This document shows, in pieces, positions 25,773 to 35,067 of a stretch of 63,660 nucleotides of DNA. The number at the start of each line of letters is the position of its first letter. Within the stretch, counting starts at the first letter, position 1. A program made the translations under genes and the position numbers. This stretch comes from Verrucomicrobiota bacterium (lineage in GTDB: Bacteria > Verrucomicrobiota > Verrucomicrobiia > Chthoniobacterales > JAFAMB01): the NCBI GenBank assembly GCA_019239825.1, contig JAFAZK010000348.1, positions 1 through 63,660 of the forward strand, given 5' to 3'. The notes below the pieces were generated by a model, which did not search any database, was not told where the DNA came from, and saw only the letters and a program-made list of their open reading frames with translations.

Positions 25773-26201
25773 ATGGAGCTTCCGCACAGAGAAATAGAGC
25801 GACCAGAAATCGCCGAGCTATTTTATTTCGTTTTAATGAATCCTAACCATGTCGAGCAGCTGTTTCCGTTCCTTGCGCCGAGGGTCGAGTGGATTCTCTC
25901 AGCCGCAAATCCTCAGACTTTAGGTGATGAAGTTCCTCCGAATTCCATCAAGTTCTCACGCAAGGCGGGCTTGCGAGAATTAGCGCTCTATTTCCGCGAC
26001 AGTTTGAAGGTGATTTCGGGCGACCTTACTGGGTGCATCCCACATCATCACCTCGTTTTTTCGTTTGGCAGAGTGCGATTACAAACTCCTGGAATGGATC
26101 AGCCGGCAGAAACCAATCTCGCTGCCAGAATCACCTTTCAGGGCTCGATCATCACCAAAGTCCAGATACGGATCTCTTGGCCGCTGGTTTTTGAAAGCTG
26201 A
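25773..26201 (+). CDS. SnoaL/NTF2-like domain protein
   Basis: 142 residues with the length and strand pattern of a cone-shaped NTF2-like fold: an N-terminal helix pair (EIAELFYFVLMNPNHVEQLFPFLAP), WILSAANPQ, a central LRELALYFRDSLKVISGD helix and a C-terminal strand ending VQIRISWPLVFES. Function unknown; such proteins are small-molecule binding enzymes or folds. The following LarA-like gene is 150 bp downstream. Confidence 0.6.
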   Translation: MELPHREIERPEIAELFYFVLMNPNHVEQLFPFLAPRVEWILSAANPQTLGDEVPPNSIKFSRKAGLRELALYFRDSLKVISGDLTGCIPHHHLVFSFGRVRLQTPGMDQPAETNLAARITFQGSIITKVQIRISWPLVFES

Positions 26202-26352
26202 GCCAGCAGAGATAGCTGTTTTGGTATTGCCGTCGGCCTTTGATTCATTGCGGGTAATAGTCAAACCCGGTCACCAGACTCGGTCCGGTCACCACAATCA
26301 GCGGTTGCGTTTTCTCCGTGTTCTCAGTGTCTCTCTGGTGAATATTAGCGGT

Positions 26353-27642
26353 ATGAGCGCGGCGGTTATTTCAAAAACGGCTCAGCCGGGAAGCACTCTC
26401 GGCGCCAGGGACGTTCAGGCTGTGGTCGAGCAAGTTTGCCCGGCCAGAGATTATCGAGGAAAACGCGTGTTGCTGATTGTTCCCGACGGAACTCGCACCG
26501 CTCCTATTGGTCTCTTATTTAAGACGTTACATGCAGAGATCGGCTCAGTGACAAGGGCGTTCGACGTGTTGATCGCGCTGGGAACGCATCCTCCGATGAG
26601 TGAGCAAGCCATTTGCGAGCGCTTGGAAATCTCCAGCGACGACCGGTCGGCACAATACGCGAATGTGAACGTCTTCAATCATCAATGGGACAATGCGGAT
26701 GCGCTTAAGGAAATCGGGGTCATTGCGGAGGAGGAAATCTCTGAGCTTTCGCATGGGCTCTTTTCGATGCCGATCCAGGTCAAAATAAACCGGCGGTTAT
26801 TCGAATATGATCAGGTAATCATTGTAGGCCCGGTCTTCCCGCACGAAGTCGTCGGCTTTTCTGGCGGCAACAAATATCTGTTCCCTGGTGTATCCGGTCC
26901 CGAGGTTCTGAACTTTTTTCACTGGCTCGGTGCGGTGATCACCAATCCAATGATCATTGGGCACAAATGGACTCCGGTGCGCCGAGTCGTTGATCGCGCT
27001 GCCGGCATGGTCCCGATCAGTAAGCTTTGTTTTTGCTTGATAGTCGATCATGGGGAGCTTGCTGGTCTCTTTGTGGGTTCGCCGGAGGCGGCTTGGTCTG
27101 AGGCCAGCGAACTATCGCGGCAGTATCATATCACCTACAAAGATAAACCGTTTCGCGCCATCCTATCGTGTGCGCCGCACATGTATGATGAGCTCTGGGT
27201 TGCAGGCAAATGCATGTACAAATTAGAGCCAGTGTTGGCTGATGGCGGCGAGCTCATTATTTATGCGCCGCACCTTAAAGAGATCTCCGTTACCCATGGC
27301 AAGCTCATCGAAGAAATCGGTTATCATTGCCGGGATTATTTTTTGAAACAGTGGGATCGATTCAAAGATTATCCTTGGGGTGTCCTTGCTCATTCCACCC
27401 ATGTCCACGGTATCGGCACCTACGAGAACGGAGTAGAAAAAGCGCGAGCCCGGGTCACGCTGGCGACGCAACTTTCACCCGATCTCTGCCGGAAAATTAA
27501 TTTCGGCTATCGCAATCCGGACGAGATCCGACCAGAGGATTTTGCCAACCGTGAAGACGAAGGAGTCCTGTTAGTGCCGAAAGCCGGTGAGATGTTATTC
27601 CGCCTAAGCGATTCTCCGGACTGGGCGAAAGGCACAGGCTAA
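26353..27642 (+). CDS. LarA-family (lactate racemase-like) nickel-pincer enzyme
   Basis: 429 residues related to lactate racemase LarA (DUF2088). Conserved family landmarks: PDGTRTAP near residue 40, GTHPPMSEQAICERL (His for the hydride-transfer step), FPHEVVGFSGGNKYLFPG (second His and the Lys that binds the nickel-pincer nucleotide), and NFFHWLGAV (third His, nickel ligand). All expected positions are filled, so it should be catalytic. LarA homologs vary in substrate and racemise or epimerise alpha-hydroxy acids. No larB, larC or larE for cofactor synthesis is in the window. ATG at 26353; the longer frame overlaps the SnoaL-like gene and is rejected. Confidence 0.88.
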   Translation: MSAAVISKTAQPGSTLGARDVQAVVEQVCPARDYRGKRVLLIVPDGTRTAPIGLLFKTLHAEIGSVTRAFDVLIALGTHPPMSEQAICERLEISSDDRSAQYANVNVFNHQWDNADALKEIGVIAEEEISELSHGLFSMPIQVKINRRLFEYDQVIIVGPVFPHEVVGFSGGNKYLFPGVSGPEVLNFFHWLGAVITNPMIIGHKWTPVRRVVDRAAGMVPISKLCFCLIVDHGELAGLFVGSPEAAWSEASELSRQYHITYKDKPFRAILSCAPHMYDELWVAGKCMYKLEPVLADGGELIIYAPHLKEISVTHGKLIEEIGYHCRDYFLKQWDRFKDYPWGVLAHSTHVHGIGTYENGVEKARARVTLATQLSPDLCRKINFGYRNPDEIRPEDFANREDEGVLLVPKAGEMLFRLSDSPDWAKGTG

Positions 27643-27699
27643 GAAAAAACTCAGGCAAAGCCGGACGAAGGCGCCATCTTAACCCGAGCAGCAGCGGCA

Positions 27700-29532
27700 C
27701 TATGGCGTCGCTTCAATAGAGGCTAAATAAGACCGCCAGCCACGGTGGCGGGTAATGTCCTTCGCACCTTCGAGGGAGCAGGGTTCGCAAACGAAGCCTT
27801 TCACCTTTTTTCCTGAGGCTAGTTCCAGAGTTCCAATGGCTAGCGGTGGCGGTACCTCGGAAACAAAATCACCAAACGCATCCCGGTCCAGCGACCAAAC
27901 CTCTATATCGATACCGTGTCCCAGTTGTTCCTCTACCCGCACAAGTCCCGGCTTCGGCGGCGTGGTGTTGGTCAAGTGGTAGAGCCGGTAGAACCGTGCA
28001 GTTTCTGTGGCGGTGACAAACTGAGCGCCTCGATTCGAAAGTTGGTAGTTCAACGGTTGGCCTCGCAAATGGGCGCCCACCACCGCGAGTTCGACCCGGC
28101 TGGAGTTATTTTCAGTCGAGAGTTCAAACGGTGGTTGCAGCGAAACATTAAAACCAGTCCCGCCAAGGTGGCCACCGACGGACCGATGAAGACGGTCTCC
28201 CCAACTGAGGAGAGCCCGATCAGAAAAGGCTGGACCAATCAATGTGACCCCAAACGGCAGACCGGGAAGAGACTGGGCTTCGCCGAAGCCTGCTGGAACG
28301 GCGACGGCGGCGAGGTCCAGTAGATTAACGAAGTTGGTGTAGCGGCCAAGATTAGAATTAAGGCGTACCGGCTCCTTGTTTACATCCTCGATCCTATAGA
28401 TCGTACCGGCCGTAGGTAATAGCAGAAGATCGACTTCCTCCCAAATCTTTCGACTTTGAGCAGCATACGCTTCGAGTTCATACAAGCCTCTAAAGGCATC
28501 GACGGCGCTGAATCGTTTACCCTCTAAGATAATGGCGCGCACCGTCGGATCCGCGGACTCGTTTTCCCCGCTTTCCAGGAATTCCCCGACTGCCGCATAG
28601 CGTTCCGCCACCCACGGGCCGGCATAGAGCAAAGAGGCCGCCTTCAAAAAAGGTTCATAGTCGAACTCGATCTGTTCCCCACCCAGCTCGGTCATGCGCC
28701 GACACGCCTCATCGTAGAGTCGCTCCGCTTCCTTGTTCCCGAAAAACTCAAGCTGATCGTTCCGCGGCTTGCCAAAACGGATCGGGCCCTCTGGCAGAGG
28801 CCGTTCCAACGGGGCACGCGAAAACGGGTCCTCCGGATCCCTCGCCTCGGCAACAGCAAGTACGGCCGCCGCATCGTAGCAGGTCGAGGCTAAGATCGAG
28901 ACACAATCGAGCGATCGGCACGCTGGGACAACGCCGCTACTACTAAGACGTCCGCGGGTTGGCTTCAATCCAACGAGGTTATTGAATGCTGCGGGAACCC
29001 GGCCTGATCCAGCGGTATCAGTCCCGAGCGCGAAAGCTACCATGCCCGATGCTACGGCGACGGCAGAACCGGAGCTCGATCCACCGGAGACATAGCTTGC
29101 ATCAAATACTGAATGGCAAGCGCCATGAGGCGAGCGTGTGCCAACCAGTCCGGTAGCAAACTGGTCAAGGTTGGCCTTACCGATCGGCACTGCGCCGGCC
29201 GTGATTAACCTTTCCACCACATAAGCCGAGGCTTTTGGGACGTAAGCAAAAGCAGGACAGGCACAGGTCGTGGGAACGCCAATCAGATCAATATTGTCTT
29301 TGATCGCGAAAGGAATACCGAAAAGCCGGAGCTCATCGAACCGCTCGGGATCGAGTGCGTCGATGTATACCCGGACTTGTTCCGAAGTTAGCAGGGTGAT
29401 CCATACTGAAGGATGAGCCGGGTCCCGAGCACGGCGCTGCGCCTCGGCAACAACTTCTGCCGGCTGCAAACGATGCTCACGATAAAGTTCGCGGAGCCCA
29501 GCGACGGTGAAAGGTATGTTTGAAAAATCCAT
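27700..29532 (-). CDS. atzF: Allophanate hydrolase
   Basis: 610 residues. The amidase-signature domain (about 1-450) has the Ser-cisSer-Lys triad: Lys78 (AIKDNIDL), Ser152 (GGSSSGSA) and Ser176 (GTDTAGSGRVPA), with spacing identical to AtzF of atrazine degraders (Lys91, Ser165, Ser189). The C-terminal domain (about 475-610; LAVVGAHLRGQPLNYQL, FVCEPCSL) is the AtzF-type extra domain that completes allophanate breakdown. It converts allophanate to ammonia and CO2. Last gene of the operon, 24 bp after the ABC ATPase. Neighbouring hydrolases supply allophanate from biuret, not urea: no urea carboxylase is near. Convergent with the LarA-like gene. Confidence 0.95.
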   Translation of the reverse strand: MDFSNIPFTVAGLRELYREHRLQPAEVVAEAQRRARDPAHPSVWITLLTSEQVRVYIDALDPERFDELRLFGIPFAIKDNIDLIGVPTTCACPAFAYVPKASAYVVERLITAGAVPIGKANLDQFATGLVGTRSPHGACHSVFDASYVSGGSSSGSAVAVASGMVAFALGTDTAGSGRVPAAFNNLVGLKPTRGRLSSSGVVPACRSLDCVSILASTCYDAAAVLAVAEARDPEDPFSRAPLERPLPEGPIRFGKPRNDQLEFFGNKEAERLYDEACRRMTELGGEQIEFDYEPFLKAASLLYAGPWVAERYAAVGEFLESGENESADPTVRAIILEGKRFSAVDAFRGLYELEAYAAQSRKIWEEVDLLLLPTAGTIYRIEDVNKEPVRLNSNLGRYTNFVNLLDLAAVAVPAGFGEAQSLPGLPFGVTLIGPAFSDRALLSWGDRLHRSVGGHLGGTGFNVSLQPPFELSTENNSSRVELAVVGAHLRGQPLNYQLSNRGAQFVTATETARFYRLYHLTNTTPPKPGLVRVEEQLGHGIDIEVWSLDRDAFGDFVSEVPPPLAIGTLELASGKKVKGFVCEPCSLEGAKDITRHRGWRSYLASIEATP

Positions 29533-29556
29533 GAAACGATTCGTTCGCCGACGGAG

Positions 29557-31086
29557 TTAGTGACCGGCCATCTTCTCTCCGAGCTCTTTGACGCTGACCT
29601 GGGAAACCGGCGCCTCGTAGACAAGCCGTCCTGCAGTCATAACTAACACTCGATCCGAAAGCGAGAGTAGCTCGTCAATATCCTCGCATATCAGGAGAAC
29701 CGCCACGCCATGATTGCGCGCGTCGATTATCTGGGAATGGATGAAATCAACCGCCGCGAAATCGAGACCGAAACACGGATTCGCCGCCACCAGGATTCGG
29801 GTGGTACCCGCGCCCAATTCGCGCGCGAGTACAGCCCGCTGAACGTTACCTCCCGAGAGTGTTCCCATGGCCGAGTCGAGACTGGGCGTCTTTACCTTGT
29901 ATTGGGCGACCGCGTCAGCCGCGCGGGTGCGGATCTCTCGGTAGCTGAGAAGCCAGCCTCCCAGCGAGAGTGGGCGCCGTTCGAACGAACGCAAAGCGAT
30001 GTTCTCAGCCACCGTCATCTTGGCAGCGCATGCGTTGTGCAAAGGCTCTTCCGGAAGGACGTTGATCTTATGCCGAAACATTTCGCGCCGGGTGCCAGCA
30101 AATCGTTCACCCTGCAATAGGATCTCTCCGGCCTTAGCAACCCTCTGGCCGCCTAGCACCTCAACGAGCTCCCGCTGGCCGTTTCCCGAGATGCCTGCTA
30201 TGCCGACGATTTCGCCGGAGCGCACGGTAAGATCAACTCCACAAACCGCCTCGACACCGTTGTCGCGATCGGCGCGAAGACCTTTAATTTCAAGCAGAGC
30301 CTCGCCGGGAACACGAACCTCTTTTTCGGTCGTCTTCCCCAAACGCTGTTCGCCCATCATGAGCGTTGCCATATCCGAAGCCGAAAGATCGGTCACCTGT
30401 CCTCCCCCTGCGACCCGTCCCTTCCGTAAAACGGTGATCTCGTCGCAATACCCGGTGACCTCTCGAAATTTATGAGTGATGAGAAGAATGCTGAGCTCCT
30501 TCTTATTAACCATCTTTCGAAGCATCCCGAGCACTTCATCCGCTTCCTGCGGGGTAAGGACCGATGTCGGTTCGTCGAGAATAAGGACTTTGCTGCCGAG
30601 ATAGAGCTGCTTCAGGATTTCGACCTTCTGTTTTTCGCCGGCCGCTAGATTCGAGATGCGGGCCTTAAGATCGACTCGAAAAGGAGCCGTTTCGAGGAAT
30701 GCCGATAGCTTACGATGTTCCTCCCGCCAATCGAGAATCCCGGGAAGATCAGAGCGTCCCAGCAGAAAGTTCTCCGCAACCGTCATCGCCGGGACCACGG
30801 TAAAGTGCTGATACACCATGCCGATCCCGAGATGGTTCGCGTCGTGCGGGCTAGTAATATTACGCGAGGAGCCGTCCACGACGATGTCGCCTTCATCGGC
30901 TCGGTGATAGCCCATGATGCATTTAACCAGGGTGCTCTTTCCGGCGCCGTTCTCACCGAGCAGCGCATGGTACGTACCAGGAGCAAGGCGCAGCGACACA
31001 TCCTGGTTGGCAACAAACGATCCGAACCGCTTCGTTACGTTGACCAATTCGACCTCCGGAGGGGTATGGAGCTTGGTGGTCAACAT
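29557..31086 (-). CDS. BMP-type ABC transporter ATPase (YufO-like, two NBDs)
   Basis: 509 residues. NBD1 has [17 protein letters not shown] and VLILDEPTSVLTPQEADEVL; its signature is degenerate (LAAGEKQKVEIL). NBD2 has GISGNGQRE in place of the usual GxxGxGKS and LSGGNVQRAVLARELGAG. This is the ATPase of the BmpA/NupABC nucleoside-type importer with RbsC-like permeases. Its ATG lies inside the preceding hydrolase's stop region, ATGTTGA (7-bp overlap), so it is translationally coupled to that enzyme. The upstream frame extension is a shadow in the hydrolase. Its separation from its permeases by three catabolic genes is unusual for an ABC importer. Confidence 0.93.
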   Translation of the reverse strand: MLTTKLHTPPEVELVNVTKRFGSFVANQDVSLRLAPGTYHALLGENGAGKSTLVKCIMGYHRADEGDIVVDGSSRNITSPHDANHLGIGMVYQHFTVVPAMTVAENFLLGRSDLPGILDWREEHRKLSAFLETAPFRVDLKARISNLAAGEKQKVEILKQLYLGSKVLILDEPTSVLTPQEADEVLGMLRKMVNKKELSILLITHKFREVTGYCDEITVLRKGRVAGGGQVTDLSASDMATLMMGEQRLGKTTEKEVRVPGEALLEIKGLRADRDNGVEAVCGVDLTVRSGEIVGIAGISGNGQRELVEVLGGQRVAKAGEILLQGERFAGTRREMFRHKINVLPEEPLHNACAAKMTVAENIALRSFERRPLSLGGWLLSYREIRTRAADAVAQYKVKTPSLDSAMGTLSGGNVQRAVLARELGAGTTRILVAANPCFGLDFAAVDFIHSQIIDARNHGVAVLLICEDIDELLSLSDRVLVMTAGRLVYEAPVSQVSVKELGEKMAGH

Positions 31087-31841
31087 TTCGTCGCTCCCGT
31101 TGATTCTCTTTTCTGGTTCACCATCATGTTCGCGGCGCTCCCGGCGCTTCCGGCGTTCGCCCCAGACGTGCTGGCAGACCATTTTTCCAGCGCTCCCAGT
31201 AGGTGCCCCGACTCAGAGACCCAGCCGAAGATGCCTCCTTGGGCTTTCGTCATTTCCAAACTCCATTTGTGGAACTCAGGGAAATAAGAGGCGACGCAAT
31301 CTTCTACGATCAGACAGTCGTAACCACGGTCATTGGCTTCTCGAACTGTCGTACTCACACACACCTCAGTGGTCACGCCAGTCACGACAAGCTGGCAAAT
31401 CCCATTGTGCTTGAGCAGGTCGTGCAAGTCGGTTGCGTGGAAAGCTCCTTTCCCTGGTTTGTCCACGACTGGTTCCTCTTCCTGGGGATAAAGCTCGGGA
31501 ATTATGTCATGGCCCTGCTCGCCGCGAACCAGGATTCGGCCCATGGGACCTTCATCACCGATTCTCATCGCAGGGCTTCCTCGGTTTTTCTTGGAAGCAT
31601 GTAGGTCAGTCAGATCGGCCAGATGCCCTTCTCGGGTGTGAATGACGCGAAGCTTTGCCGCACGCCAAGCGGCAAGCAGCTTGACGTTCGGCTCAATCGC
31701 GCGCCGCAATTGAGAGACGTCGTTTCCCAACATTTCGCCGAATCCACCCGGCTCGAGAAAGTCCCGTTGCATATCGATGATCAACAGCGCGCAACGTTCC
31801 GGGATGAAATCAAATGGATAAGGCTCCGCTGCGATATTCAT
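31080..31841 (-). CDS. Isochorismatase-fold cysteine hydrolase, candidate triuret hydrolase (TrtA-like)
   Basis: 253 residues. The hydrolase triad is Asp23 (IIDMQRDF), Lys128 (VVDKPGKGAF) and Cys161 (GVTTEVCVSTT). It shares the core text of biuret hydrolases ([28 protein letters not shown]) but differs in the substrate-facing parts: FLEPGGFGEMLGND for [14 protein letters not shown], and DCVASYFPEFHKWSLEMTKAQGGIFGW for the Biu[10 protein letters not shown] segment. That fits a paralog acting on a related amide, possibly triuret. Located 33 bp after the cupin gene. The last 35 residues (GANAGSAGSAANMMV...) are low complexity and encoded by iterated GGCGCTCCCGGCGCTTCC text, so repeat-derived. 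Confidence 0.82.
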   Translation of the reverse strand: MNIAAEPYPFDFIPERCALLIIDMQRDFLEPGGFGEMLGNDVSQLRRAIEPNVKLLAAWRAAKLRVIHTREGHLADLTDLHASKKNRGSPAMRIGDEGPMGRILVRGEQGHDIIPELYPQEEEPVVDKPGKGAFHATDLHDLLKHNGICQLVVTGVTTEVCVSTTVREANDRGYDCLIVEDCVASYFPEFHKWSLEMTKAQGGIFGWVSESGHLLGALEKWSASTSGANAGSAGSAANMMVNQKRESTGATKC

Positions 31842-31874
31842 ACACGTTGATTAGAAAAAAGCGGGCTGGATGAA

Positions 31875-32288
31875 TCATAAGAACACAACCGGTTTTTCGT
31901 ATATGACGAGCACGATCGTTCCCGCTTTGCTGGAGACGCCGTGAACCGTCCCGGGTGGGTTAACCGTGAATGCACCGCGACTTCGTATCGCGTTCTGGTC
32001 CCGCTGTTCGCCGGCCAAAATAAATATGTGTTCGTACCCCTGATGGAGATGCACCGGCACTTGGCTCTCCTCACGAAAACGGAGCAATACCGCCGTTGGC
32101 CCTTCTTTACCGTCACCGTACAAACGGTGTATTTCCGCGCTGTCCACGAACGGTTGCCACGCTATTTCGTCCTGCCATTCCTCCACCCGGAACAGGTCGG
32201 GTAAGTCTATGCAGCGGTAAGGCGCGTTAATGTTTTCTGCTGCCCCTTTCTTCTCATTGTCGGCCGAACTGTTCTCTGCCGCTTTCAT
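31875..32288 (-). CDS. Cupin domain protein (ChrR-like)
   Basis: 137 residues forming one cupin barrel. Metal-site candidates lie in [21 protein letters not shown] (two His-x-His-type positions plus Glu) and [15 protein letters not shown] (downstream His). Similar to the ChrR-type cupin that binds zinc, but without an anti-sigma N-domain. Its ATG overlaps the BiuH-like stop (ATGA, 4 bp). Role in the amide pathway is unknown: a metal-dependent isomerase/hydrolase step or a sensor are possible. Cupins are seen next to similar hydrolases in other bacteria. Confidence 0.85.
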   Translation of the reverse strand: MKAAENSSADNEKKGAAENINAPYRCIDLPDLFRVEEWQDEIAWQPFVDSAEIHRLYGDGKEGPTAVLLRFREESQVPVHLHQGYEHIFILAGEQRDQNAIRSRGAFTVNPPGTVHGVSSKAGTIVLVIYEKPVVFL

Positions 32289-32974
32289 TGCACCCCGAGA
32301 GCAGCAAGTACTGATACGGAATCGCTCACCGCGCCGAAAACGCCTCCCTGCATTGTAACCATTTTCAACGCAGCCAGATGGTTGCCTAAATCAGTCGCAC
32401 CGGTGCAATCGGAAAGAACGAGGCATTCGTAGCCGCGGTCGTTCGCCTCGCGCATGGTGGTGTGCACACACACATCGGTAGTAATCCCAGTGAGAATCAG
32501 ATTTTGAATCCCCGCGCGCTGGAGCAGCATTTCGAGATCAGTCGCGTAGAAGGAGCCCTTCCCCGGCTTATCAATCACCGGTTCGCCTGCCTTCGGCGTA
32601 AGCTCGGGAATGAGCTCCCACCCCGGCTCGCCCCGGGTCAAGATTCTTCCACACGGACCCGGATCCCCGATTCCTGCACCGATACGGCGGCTGCGCCAGC
32701 GTTTGTTTTCAGGAAGGTCGGAAAGGTCCGGGCGATGCCCTTCCCGAGTGTGGATCACGTGGAAACCTCGCTCTCGGAACGTGGCCAGGAGCCGGCTCAG
32801 CGGCTCGATGGGGGCGCGAGTCAACGACAGGTCGTACCCCATCTTATCGACGTAACCGCCTTTCCCGCAAAAGTCGGTCTGCATATCGATGATGATCAGG
32901 GCAGTGTTCTCTGGGCGTAAATCGCCGTTATAGGGCCAAGGATAAGGATCGGCATTAACGAGGGTCGTATTCAT
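32285..32974 (-). CDS. biuH: Biuret hydrolase (isochorismatase-fold cysteine hydrolase)
   Basis: 229 residues, very similar as recalled to the crystallised Rhizobium leguminosarum biuret hydrolase. The triad is Asp30 (IIIDMQTDF), Lys136 ([10 protein letters not shown]) and Cys169 (GITTDVCV), each exactly six residues before the recalled Rhizobium Asp36, Lys142 and Cys175. Segments [52 protein letters not shown] and [13 protein letters not shown] also match. It converts biuret to allophanate plus ammonia. The real start is the ATG at 32974, which overlaps the upstream permease stop (ATGA); the longer frame is a shadow. Confidence 0.93.
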   Translation of the reverse strand: MNTTLVNADPYPWPYNGDLRPENTALIIIDMQTDFCGKGGYVDKMGYDLSLTRAPIEPLSRLLATFRERGFHVIHTREGHRPDLSDLPENKRWRSRRIGAGIGDPGPCGRILTRGEPGWELIPELTPKAGEPVIDKPGKGSFYATDLEMLLQRAGIQNLILTGITTDVCVHTTMREANDRGYECLVLSDCTGATDLGNHLAALKMVTMQGGVFGAVSDSVSVLAALGVQ

Positions 32975-33903
32975 AAACCGGTACCAATTGCGCCAGGGGC
33001 GCCCGTTAAACTGCGCCGCGGATTGCAGGTGGCGATCATAACTGCAAGCGTCAGGAAGTACGGTGCCGCATTGAAGAGGTAGTAATATCCGCCAATCCCG
33101 ACCGATTGAAGTGCGGGACCGAGCGCTTGCGCGCCACCGAAAAGCAGCGAAGCCCATAGACACTCGACCGGGTTCCAGCGTGCAAAGATCACTAGCGCAA
33201 CCGCCATGACGCCTTGGCCGCTCGAGACCCGTTCATTCCAGCTTCCCGGATAGAAAAGGGAAAGATAAGCTCCACCGATTCCTGCGAGAAAACTGCCGCA
33301 GACGATGCTGACGGTGCGCACTTTCCACACGGAAATTCCCATCGCCCGTGCGGCACCCGGTTGGTCACCCACTGCTCGGACGAACATTCCCCATCGCGTA
33401 GATCGGAAAAACCAATGCATCCCAAATGCCAAGGCGACGCCGGCAAAAAAGAGAGGACATATTTTAAACGCTGCGCGAACCGCCGGATCCGCGCTCCAGT
33501 TACCCAAATCGATTGATGGCAACTGGGGCGCGACCGGCTGAATAAAGGGCTTACCCAGGAAAAAGGCGAGGCCGCCCCCAAAGATGATCATGGCGATCCC
33601 AACGGCGACGTCGTTAACATTCGGCCTCAACACGAGCCAAGCGTGTATCAGGCCGAGAAGCATACCGGCGCAGCCGCCCGCCAAAACACCGATCCAGGGC
33701 GAACCTGTCTTGTAGCTGATGGCGTAGCCGCTCATCGCCCCCATCAACAGAACCCCTTCCAACCCTAGGTTGATCTTGCCGCTCTTTTCAGTGAGGCATT
33801 CACCAAGACTTACGAACAGAAAGGGTGTTCCGCCGCGCACCGCTCCGGCAAGTATAGCGAGTGGTACCCCCAGCCAGCCTAATCCGCCCGCGGGATTACT
33901 CAT
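32971..33903 (-). CDS. BMP-type ABC transporter permease (NupQ/YufQ-like)
   Basis: 310 residues with about nine hydrophobic segments and the signatures [47 protein letters not shown] and [17 protein letters not shown]. It is the second membrane subunit of the nucleoside-like importer. ATG at 33903 overlaps the first permease's stop (ATGA). The annotated longer frame (to 34077) overlaps the other permease and is rejected. Confidence 0.93.
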   Translation of the reverse strand: MSNPAGGLGWLGVPLAILAGAVRGGTPFLFVSLGECLTEKSGKINLGLEGVLLMGAMSGYAISYKTGSPWIGVLAGGCAGMLLGLIHAWLVLRPNVNDVAVGIAMIIFGGGLAFFLGKPFIQPVAPQLPSIDLGNWSADPAVRAAFKICPLFFAGVALAFGMHWFFRSTRWGMFVRAVGDQPGAARAMGISVWKVRTVSIVCGSFLAGIGGAYLSLFYPGSWNERVSSGQGVMAVALVIFARWNPVECLWASLLFGGAQALGPALQSVGIGGYYYLFNAAPYFLTLAVMIATCNPRRSLTGAPGAIGTGL

Positions 33904-35036
33904 GCGTTCCCCTCTCTGAAAAATTTCCAGCGGCCGTAGAGGCTTTCGCTGTAGAGGATGGTTAAGAACACGATGCCCTGGAAAACGAGCGTGGTGGCAT
34001 CCGGAAGATGGTGAGTACGCTGCAGGATACCACCACTGGCCAAAAGCCCGCCGAGTAGGACGGAGACCAGGATGCAACCAAACGCATTCTGCCGCGCCAG
34101 AAACGCAACGAGCACGCCGCCGTAGCCGTAACCGGCCGCAAGCGATTCGCTGGCGCTCCCCTGGACAGCCGCAACCTCAACCATCCCAGCAAGACCCGGA
34201 GCCGCACCTGCGAGAAAACAAGCAATCACGATGGTCGGACCAACTGGCAGACCCGCAAGCCGGGCAGCCCGGATGTTACCGCCAATAACCCGGATCTGAA
34301 AACCAAATGTGGTCTTTTGCATCAGGAACCAAGTGATGAGACACGCTACAATGCCGAAGACTAGGCCCCAATTGACCAGACTGCCGCCGATCGGCTGAAG
34401 CATTTGGGCATCCGGAATCGGATAGCTTGAGGGTTTGTTAAGGCTGGAAGGATCCTTGATCCAGGAATTGACAGCCTGGTTCAACAATGCCAGCGCGATG
34501 TAGTTCATCAGCAAACTGCTGATGGTTTCGTTTACGCCTCGGTAATACTTCAATGCGCCGACGAGCAAGATCCAGAATCCGCCCGCAGCCATCCCGCTCA
34601 AAGCCATCGCGATCTGGACCGTGAGCGGCGAACCGGTCGGCATTTGCAGCCCGACGATCGTCGCACAAAGCCCGCCAATTACGAATGCGCCTTCGTTGCC
34701 GATGACCACCAAACCGAGTCTGAATGGGATCGCGGTGCAAAGGGCGCAGAGCATGAGTGGGGCAGCCCGCACCAACGTGTTCTGAAATGAGTACCAGCTG
34801 CCGAACGCGGCTTTATCAATTGAGGCGTAGACCGCCAACGGATTGGCTCCAGCGAAAAAGCAAAAGACACCAAAAAGAATTAGTGAAACCGCTATCGCAC
34901 CAACCGGAATCAGGACTGCCTCCAGCTGGCGGCGCCACCTGACGCCAAAAGCCGCTCTCCGCGTTGTGCCGGCTTCTGCCGCTGCAACGCTGGGCTGCGC
35001 GATCGGCGCACTCACACTGGCTTCGGGATCGCTCAT
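33900..35036 (-). CDS. BMP-type ABC transporter permease (NupP/YufP-like)
   Basis: 378 residues. A polar, Ala-rich N-terminal stretch (about 45 residues) is followed by about nine hydrophobic segments and signatures FRLGLVVIGNEGAFVIGGLCA, RGVNETISSLLMNYIAL and FGFQIRVIGGNIRAARLAGL. First membrane subunit of the importer. ATG at 35036 fits; the frame extends further to 35120 without an ATG of better quality. Confidence 0.93.
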   Translation of the reverse strand: MSDPEASVSAPIAQPSVAAAEAGTTRRAAFGVRWRRQLEAVLIPVGAIAVSLILFGVFCFFAGANPLAVYASIDKAAFGSWYSFQNTLVRAAPLMLCALCTAIPFRLGLVVIGNEGAFVIGGLCATIVGLQMPTGSPLTVQIAMALSGMAAGGFWILLVGALKYYRGVNETISSLLMNYIALALLNQAVNSWIKDPSSLNKPSSYPIPDAQMLQPIGGSLVNWGLVFGIVACLITWFLMQKTTFGFQIRVIGGNIRAARLAGLPVGPTIVIACFLAGAAPGLAGMVEVAAVQGSASESLAAGYGYGGVLVAFLARQNAFGCILVSVLLGGLLASGGILQRTHHLPDATTLVFQGIVFLTILYSESLYGRWKFFREGNA

Positions 35037-35067
35037 GGGAATCCCACGAATCAAATGCGGCGTTCGC

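Noticed and set aside
26065..26352. Upstream extension of the LarA-like frame
   Set aside because: It overlaps the SnoaL-like gene out of frame and has no domain content.
30715..31414. Plus-strand frames of 160-190 codons inside the amide operon
   Set aside because: They are antisense shadows of the ATPase and hydrolase genes with no domain signature.
32971..34077. Long upstream extension of the second BMP permease
   Set aside because: It overlaps the first permease gene in another frame; the ATGA overlap at 33900-33903 identifies the true start.
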